A DNA stretch of 64,000 nucleotides. Origin: Verrucomicrobia bacterium Tous-C9LFEB. GTDB taxonomy: Bacteria; Verrucomicrobiota; Verrucomicrobiia; Methylacidiphilales; UBA1321. The DNA is taken from contig NEUU01000017.1 in assembly GCA_002304345.1 (NCBI GenBank), forward strand, positions 1 through 64,000, given 5' to 3'. The notes under the pieces were generated by a model. It had not been told where the DNA came from. It did not search any database and worked only from the letters and a program-made list of their open reading frames with translations. Made by a program: the position numbers and the translations under genes. Of this stretch, positions 59,403-64,000 are shown in pieces. Position 1 is the first letter of the stretch. Every line of letters begins with the position of its first letter.

Positions 59403-59995
59403 GACGTTGCTTTCTTTTGATTTTGTTCGGGGAGACCGAGACGCCGCACCTTGTCGGAGGGGTTAATGAAAATCGCATCGGGATTACACCGCCACCGCTG
59501 GCGGTTCACGAGCTGCCAAATAATCGGGTATGACAGGTTCAGACTGATATCAACCGTCCAGCCGTACTCGGTTGCGAAGTTGTCGACCAGATCCGCCGCG
59601 ATGGACCAATAGGACGGACGAAAGCAACCGGGTCGCTCGACCGGAGCGGGCGGCGCGTCGGCGTACATGTCCACGAGGTAGGCGTTGATGGCGTCGACGG
59701 CAGGTTGATAGGGGAGGGGAGCACAGACTTTTTTGACGAAGCGGGCGCGGGCCTTGGGATCGCGGGAGAAGCGCGGGGAGAGAATCCAGAGGAACTGCGC
59801 GATGTGCTCGGGGCGGATACTACCCCCGTGAAAGAACGGACTCCGCGCCTGGTCGAGGATGAGTTCCAGCCGGGGAGTGAGGACATGGATCTCCACACCG
59901 CAAATGAAATAGGGAATCGCGAGGAACGCGGCGGCGCGGGAATCGGCCTCGGCTTCGAGCGCCTCGCGGTAACCGGGGATGTCGAGGAGGTTCAT
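59399..59995 (-). CDS. Phage tail protein, unknown
   Basis: 198 aa. It lies where tail-assembly chaperones usually stand (between tail tube and tape measure) and overlaps the TMP by ATGA, but no frameshift pair is evident. Sequence: FLAIPYFICGVEIHVLTPRLELILDQARSPFF; HIAQFLWILSPRFSRDPKARARFVKKV. Confidence 0.72.
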   Translation of the reverse strand: MNLLDIPGYREALEAEADSRAAAFLAIPYFICGVEIHVLTPRLELILDQARSPFFHGGSIRPEHIAQFLWILSPRFSRDPKARARFVKKVCAPLPYQPAVDAINAYLVDMYADAPPAPVERPGCFRPSYWSIAADLVDNFATEYGWTVDISLNLSYPIIWQLVNRQRWRCNPDAIFINPSDKVRRLGLPEQNQKKATS

Positions 59996-60052
59996 GGCAA
60001 GGAAAGCCCGGACGCGGCACAGGCCGGGTCCGGGCGCGGGGCGGGGACGCTG

Positions 60053-60412
60053 TTAATCGCTGATCTTTTTACGGAACTTGATCGGCACTTTGGTTTCGTC
60101 GCCCTTGGCCACGGCGTCGTCGCGTTCAGTGATGATGAAGGTCTCCGCGCCGATCACCGTATCCAGCGTGATCGTGAATTCCGAGCCGAGGGGCGGATAG
60201 GCCGTGGCGGCGGTGGCGAGCTGGAGTGTCGCGTCACCCGTCACGAAACCGCCGATGATGACCTGACCGGAGGGCTCGTCGATCTCGTTGGTGCGTTCAA
60301 TCACCTTGGAGGGGCGACTCACCTTGATGGAGTCGGCCACGTAGGTGACGGTCGCGATGGTGAGAACTTTTGAGCCGTAAGGAATGGAACCGTCATTTTT
60401 AATAGCTGCCAT
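60053..60412 (-). CDS. Tail tube-like phage protein
   Basis: 119 aa, beta-rich (KVLTIATVTYVADSIKVSRPSKVIERTNEIDEPSGQVIIGGFVTGDATLQLA), consistent with the compact major tail tube fold. Position between tail-terminator-like and tape-measure genes supports this. The gene before it ends with a GC hairpin (about 60006-60037). Confidence 0.68.
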   Translation of the reverse strand: MAAIKNDGSIPYGSKVLTIATVTYVADSIKVSRPSKVIERTNEIDEPSGQVIIGGFVTGDATLQLATAATAYPPLGSEFTITLDTVIGAETFIITERDDAVAKGDETKVPIKFRKKISD

Positions 60413-60464
60413 AATCGTGGAGGGGTGGGGTTAAGGTTTCTGCGGGAGGTGTGGTGTCAAACGG

Positions 60465-60941
60465 TCACGGCGTAACGGGCCACGCCTCGGGGCGGATCGA
60501 GACGATGATTTCGTGTTCGATGGCGGTCTTGTCTTCCTCTTTGTCCGCTTCAATGCCGGGCTTGGTGGGGCGCTCGATGAGGTAGGCGATGCTGTGGTAA
60601 GGGAGGACGGCGGGCGTGAAGTGGGTAGGGACATTCATCATGAACCAGCGGTAGCCTCCCACGATCTTCGCGTGACCCTGACCGGGACTGCGGCGGTTGG
60701 TGATGATTTCGGAAGTGATCGTGCCGCGCCACGTATCGTAGTAGAGCGTGCCATCGGGGCGGATGCCCTCATGCTCGGTGACACCTTGCGAATCAAAGCT
60801 GAGATTGACGAAAGGCGTGCGCTTCTCGCCCGCTTCGCGCATCCCGTAGGGCGTCCAACCATGCGCGAGGAGGATGGTTTTCAGGGCAGAGATCACGGCG
60901 GTTTCGAGGTCGAAGAGGGTTTCAATGTCGGGGGCGGGCAT
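60465..60941 (-). CDS. Tail-terminator-like phage protein
   Basis: 158 aa. The middle part FVNLSFDSQGVTEHEG, TWRGTITSEIITNRR and YLIERPTKPGIEA resembles the short tail-completion or terminator proteins of siphoviruses. The start is ATG 60941, or 60947. Confidence 0.62.
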   Translation of the reverse strand: MPAPDIETLFDLETAVISALKTILLAHGWTPYGMREAGEKRTPFVNLSFDSQGVTEHEGIRPDGTLYYDTWRGTITSEIITNRRSPGQGHAKIVGGYRWFMMNVPTHFTPAVLPYHSIAYLIERPTKPGIEADKEEDKTAIEHEIIVSIRPEAWPVTP

Positions 60942-60952
60942 AAGCAAGTACG

Positions 60953-60970
60953 GGGTTCTAAGTTCTAGGT
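60953..60970. repeat. GTTCTAAGTTCTAGGT repeat, second copy
   Basis: Part of the same module family as 46868-46903. It lies upstream of the tail-terminator-like gene. Confidence 0.65.
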
Positions 60971-60985
60971 ATGAGGGAGGGAAGA

Positions 60986-61777
60986 TTAGCGGAGTCCGGC
61001 CTTGCGTCGCGTGGCGGCGATTTCATATTTCATTTCGCGCATGATGCGGTCGCCCGTGATACGGATGGCTTTATCCACTTCGGACTGGGAAAGGATCGAG
61101 GCGATATAGGCGACTTCGTTCACGAGACCGATGGAGGGATGATCGGCATGGGAGGTGTGATCGATGACGAAGCCGGGGCCTTTGTTGCGAGTCACCCAGC
61201 CGGGGATGCCGCGAGTGTTGCCAAGCTGACGGGCGCATGCGGCCCAGCCAGACTTGGCGAAGCCGACGCGCTTTTGCACAACGGCACTGTATTTCTTCAC
61301 GTTATTCCATTTCTGAACGATCATGACGTGAGGCCGGGAGCCGGGCTTGCCACTGACGCGCCCGCGATTATTGCGTTGGGAGCGGTGGGCGGTGCCCTGG
61401 TCAAACCGGTCGATGGAAGTGCTGGAGTCGAGGAGTTGAACGCGGCGGAGAATTTTTTCGGCGGCGGGGTAATCGCCTCCCTGAAAGGCTTTCCAGAAGC
61501 CTCGGGCTTCGTGAATGTTTTTGGATTTGAGCTGCCCGTAGATTTCCGCCGCGCTGCCGTAGACCTTGCGGATGTCGGCAGAGACGGCATTCTGGCCCAT
61601 CTTCTTTGCGTCATCGCCGAGACCGTAAGGCTGCGTGGCGGTGGCGAGGGAGACGGCGGCAAGGCGAGCCCCTTTTTTAAGAACCTCGGGAATCGATTGA
61701 CCGGAGAACGTGCGCCACATCACGAGCTTCGAAATGAAGTCGCCCGCATCGAGCTTGACCGTGATGCCATCGCTCAT
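60986..61777 (-). CDS. Phage head-tail/neck-type protein, unknown
   Basis: 263 aa from ATG 61777, overlapping the next gene's stop (ATGA). A basic protein with helical centre (VLKKGARLAAVSLATAT; HEARGFWKAFQGGDYPAAEKILRRVQ) and C-terminus (MREMKYEIAATRRKAGLR). Family not recognised; position is compatible with a neck or head-completion protein. Confidence 0.7.
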   Translation of the reverse strand: MSDGITVKLDAGDFISKLVMWRTFSGQSIPEVLKKGARLAAVSLATATQPYGLGDDAKKMGQNAVSADIRKVYGSAAEIYGQLKSKNIHEARGFWKAFQGGDYPAAEKILRRVQLLDSSTSIDRFDQGTAHRSQRNNRGRVSGKPGSRPHVMIVQKWNNVKKYSAVVQKRVGFAKSGWAACARQLGNTRGIPGWVTRNKGPGFVIDHTSHADHPSIGLVNEVAYIASILSQSEVDKAIRITGDRIMREMKYEIAATRRKAGLR

Positions 61778-62088
61778 GCCACCTCGCGGAGGGGGATGAT
61801 CCATTGCCGGGCGTAGCGGTCATCGCGGCACTCTTCGGTCCGCCATTGCAGGGCGCGAGCCGTGACGATTGTTCCCGTGGCAGGCGGCGTGGGGTAATCA
61901 CTCTGGCGAACGTGGAGCTTGCCTTGGCGAAGATCCTGAGAGCCCGCCTCCTGCATCACTTCGTCAAGGGAGAGGACAGTAAGCATCCCGCGACCTTCCA
62001 CGCTGCCGAGGATGATGGGTTCGCCCCAGACATCGGAGAGGGTAGCGAGGGCGAGGGCGTTAAAGCTTTGGACGGAAGCGGCGTTCAT
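61774..62088 (-). CDS. Phage head-tail joining-type protein, unknown
   Basis: 104 aa. LALATLSDVWGEPIILG and VEGRGMLTVLSLDEVMQ followed by LHVRQSDYPTPPATGTIVTARALQW look like a small beta-rich head-tail joining protein. It is the first gene after the terminator at 62114, so it may use its own promoter. Confidence 0.68.
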   Translation of the reverse strand: MNAASVQSFNALALATLSDVWGEPIILGSVEGRGMLTVLSLDEVMQEAGSQDLRQGKLHVRQSDYPTPPATGTIVTARALQWRTEECRDDRYARQWIIPLREVA

Positions 62089-62113
62089 AATGAGGCAGAG
62101 AAGTCAAAGGTCA

Positions 62114-62160
62114 CAAAAATGAGGCAGGTCCAGACTCCATTGCGGAGATCCGGACCTGCC
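62114..62160 (-). terminator. Terminator behind the coat-gene unit
   Basis: Inverted repeat GGCAGGTCC (62123-62131) / GGACCTGCC (62152-62160) with nested CTCC/GGAG, followed on minus by TCATTTTTG. It can stop transcription from the capsid genes before the neck genes. Confidence 0.8.
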
Positions 62161-62191
62161 CGTCTATGCACTCGTTAACCGGGGGAAGAGG

Positions 62192-62554
62192 TTATTTTTT
62201 GGAAGTCGTTTTTTGAGCTTCCTTTTCAGGAGGGCCAGCGGCTTTCTCGGCAGCGGCTTTCTCGGCAGCGGCTTTCTCGGCAGCGGCTTTCTCGGCAGCG
62301 GCTTTCTCGGCCTCCAGCTCTTTCAGCGCGGCGGCGCGGGCGACGGCTCGCTCCTTTTCAGCGGGAAGGTGGGAGAAGTCTTCCCGCTTCCAGTAGATCG
62401 GGTCGCGGTAGATTTCCGCGTAGACGATCCGACCGGACTGCGCGGCCTTGTCGACGGCGGAGATGGCGGCGTCCGCGTCCTCGCCCGTGTAAAGTCCGAC
62501 GTCCATGGCCGCTCCCTCCTTGGAGCGGCCCACAGCAATGATGACTCGTGACAT
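62192..62554 (-). CDS. Small phage protein with AAAEK repeats
   Basis: 120 aa. N-terminal VIIAVGRSKEGAAMDVGLYTGEDADAAISAVDKAAQSG resembles small head-associated proteins. The C-terminal part consists of AAAEK units (coded by five 15-bp DNA repeats) that form a long charged helix. A stalk or scaffold-like part is possible. It follows the coat gene by 27 bp. Confidence 0.75.
   Translation of the reverse strand: MSRVIIAVGRSKEGAAMDVGLYTGEDADAAISAVDKAAQSGRIVYAEIYRDPIYWKREDFSHLPAEKERAVARAAALKELEAEKAAAEKAAAEKAAAEKAAAEKAAGPPEKEAQKTTSKK
62236..62310. repeat. Five 15-bp tandem repeats
   Basis: Unit CAGCGGCTTTCTCGG, five copies, identical. Coding on minus for AAAEK-type helical repeats. Copy number may vary by slippage. 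Confidence 0.96.
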
Positions 62555-62581
62555 GGTTTTGATTGGTGAGGATTAGGAGGA

Positions 62582-63505
62582 TTAGACGTTCGCCGCGGTG
62601 ACGAGGCGCTGGCCGTGATTGGCAACACCCTTGGCCACACCGTACATCCACGTGAGCGTGAGCTGCAGCTTGCCAAGCTTCATGTCGTAGAAGTACCGGC
62701 CCATGAGGCTCATGCCCGTCGCGGCGTCCGTGAAGACTTCAATCGTACCGGGGATGTTCAATCCCTTCACGAGCAAGGCCGGATCTTTCGGGATGCGGCT
62801 GGCCACAACCAGCGCGTCCTTGGTGGCGGCAAAACCTGTGAGGCTTTCACCCGTGGGCATTTCCGGCCATTCGACGACTTGCTCGAAGCCGCTGACGTTG
62901 CGGAGCACGCCACCGACCATGTCGGGCTTGTTCTCTCCGACGTAGTCCGAAGAGGTAATCTTCGCGTCATTGGACATGACTTCGAACACGTCCGAATTCA
63001 CCAGCGCGTAGCGACCGATGGGCGGAGCCCCACGAGTGCCGAGCACTTTGCGCATGGCGGTCAGGGCGGCGCGGTCGGAGTTCGCGACGGTCTTGACCGT
63101 CTCCTGTGCGACTGGGAAGTTGGCCACGGTGATCAACGCGCCGAGGTCCACCAGCACTTGACGGCCCAGCGCGTAAGCGGCGGCGTCGACCTGTTCATCG
63201 ACCAAGTTGCGCTTGGTGCCGGACATCTCCTGTTCACCAAAGGAAAGGGAGACGTGCTTGTGCTTGTCGATGGTGACGGGGACGTCGACGGTGGCGGCGT
63301 CTCCGGGGACGTAACCATTCGTGGCGTGGTAGTCCGAAACGGTGGGGACGGTGACAACCTTGGCGATGATGGGTTGACCGAAGTCCGCCTGACCGTCCGA
63401 CAGATCGGTGGCCACGAGGGCGAGTTGCGGGAAACGCTTTTTGATTCCAGCCATCACGCGAAGCGCGAGGACTGCTACACTGAGGGTGCCGAAGCTATTG
63501 GCCAT
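62582..63505 (-). CDS. Phage coat protein (P22-like type)
   Basis: 307 aa. The pattern LVATDLSDGQADFGQPIIAKVVTVPTVSDYHATNGYVPGDAATVDVPVTIDKHKHVSLSFGEQEMS fits the N-terminal arm and loop of major capsid proteins with the HK97 fold. Later comes RYALVNSDVFEVMSNDAKITSSDYVG and LSLMGRYFYDMKLGKLQLTLTWMYG. It should form the head shell. A coiled-coil gene lies upstream. Terminase and portal are not in the window. Confidence 0.85.
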   Translation of the reverse strand: MANSFGTLSVAVLALRVMAGIKKRFPQLALVATDLSDGQADFGQPIIAKVVTVPTVSDYHATNGYVPGDAATVDVPVTIDKHKHVSLSFGEQEMSGTKRNLVDEQVDAAAYALGRQVLVDLGALITVANFPVAQETVKTVANSDRAALTAMRKVLGTRGAPPIGRYALVNSDVFEVMSNDAKITSSDYVGENKPDMVGGVLRNVSGFEQVVEWPEMPTGESLTGFAATKDALVVASRIPKDPALLVKGLNIPGTIEVFTDAATGMSLMGRYFYDMKLGKLQLTLTWMYGVAKGVANHGQRLVTAANV

Positions 63506-63565
63506 ATTCTTTTATCTCCTGATTTTCTTGGGGTGGGTGGGGGTTCTGCCTAATCTCCTCGGCAG

Positions 63566-63982
63566 TTAGAGGAATTTTTTCTCGTAGGTGGCGAACAGGG
63601 CGGAGCGTTTGACGGGGTCCTTTTCCGCGTCAATCGCGGCGATCATATCCTCTTCGCTCGACGCGGCGGGCTTGTCGGCGGGGGCGGGAAGTTGATCGGC
63701 GGGGAAGCCGGAAAGGGCGATGCGATCCGCGACGGCAGCGGCGAGGCGCTGATCGAAATCTGCCTGCGATGCGGTCAGGTCGGTGATCTTCTGGAGCGCG
63801 GCGGCTTTTTCCGTGGTCAGACTTGCGACCTGCGCAAGGGCGGTGTCCCGTTCCCCTGTGAGCGTGGTAACGCTCGTGGTCAGGAGTGCGACTTGTCCGT
63901 TCGCGGCTTCGAGGGCAGCGGCCATTGCGGAGCCGGAGGTCAACGCCGTCTTGACCTGAGAAATGAGCGTGGTGGGTTTCAT
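63566..63982 (-). CDS. Coiled-coil head protein, possible scaffold
   Basis: 138 aa. A long coiled coil (VALLTTSVTTLTGERDTALAQVASLTTEKAAALQKITDLTA) followed by a Pro/Ala linker and a short acidic tail (EDMIAAIDAEKDPVKRSALFATYEKKF). Upstream of the coat gene, as a scaffold or head-maturation protein would be. No protease motif seen. Confidence 0.68.
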   Translation of the reverse strand: MKPTTLISQVKTALTSGSAMAAALEAANGQVALLTTSVTTLTGERDTALAQVASLTTEKAAALQKITDLTASQADFDQRLAAAVADRIALSGFPADQLPAPADKPAASSEEDMIAAIDAEKDPVKRSALFATYEKKFL

Positions 63983-64000
63983 TGCGTTTTTTCGGATGTC

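Noticed and set aside
62236-62310. Possible CRISPR array
   Set aside because: 15-bp contiguous units with no spacers and in frame with a coding gene; a coding tandem repeat.

Overview
The window (64 kb, fairly GC-rich) reads as a bacterial chromosome, most likely Verrucomicrobiota. That placement is inferred from the mix of a futalosine menaquinone pathway, a PEP-CTERM protein, an OlsB-type ornithine-lipid acyltransferase, a stand-alone four-helix-bundle (S23/IVS-like) gene and many palindromic intergenic repeats. No rRNA or taxonomic marker was compared.

Region 1 (1-36.9 kb) is host chromosome. A minus-strand set of four overlapping genes encodes a cation efflux protein, an RF-1-domain (GGQ) protein, a betaine/ergothioneine-type permease fused to its binding protein, and a divergent dihydropteroate-synthase-like protein. 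Divergent from it lie ispH and the leucyl aminopeptidase gene. Next comes a plus-strand series of ECF sigma factor, tiny protein, GAF protein and cytosolic subtilase. After it are trpG/pabA-gdhA-dienelactone-hydrolase-like genes with 4-bp overlaps, a four-helix-bundle cassette with inverted-repeat ends, a lipoate ligase-like gene, gyrB-gyrA, an SGNH hydrolase and a LysM lipoprotein. The fatty-acid block fabD-fabG-acpP-fabF is followed by rpmE and prfA. A GH130/GT4 pair and the minus-strand menaquinone operon ubiX-ubiA-mqnE-mqnA-mqnC come next, then olsB and a PEP-CTERM protein. Many gaps in this half hold palindromes. One palindrome family occurs three times, and a 20-bp motif flanking the four-helix-bundle gene recurs inside the prophage.

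Region 2 (about 37.04 kb to the window end) is the integrase-proximal part of a large prophage. It starts at a 3' tRNA fragment (ACCA end, acceptor strand and T-arm, minus strand) that looks like an attachment site, beside a plus-strand tyrosine recombinase. Nearly all other prophage genes are on the minus strand with 4-bp start/stop overlaps: a possible excisionase, replication genes (PrimPol-like primase, DnaQ-like exonuclease), a large ParB-like protein without ParA, a Bro-N protein, two divergent ribbon-helix-helix regulators, a SAP-domain gene behind an array of TATAGA half-sites, a lysis module (CHAP endolysin, lipoprotein, membrane proteins), a secreted propeller/tail-like protein, tail genes with a tape-measure protein, and a coat protein with an upstream coiled-coil gene. 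The absence of a visible sheath gene fits a siphovirus-like phage. The other prophage end, with the intact tRNA, terminase and portal, should lie to the right of the window.

Start sites were chosen from Shine-Dalgarno sequences, overlaps and the beginning of recognisable domains. Where these disagree the entry says so. Functions are read from motifs by eye; no database search was possible.
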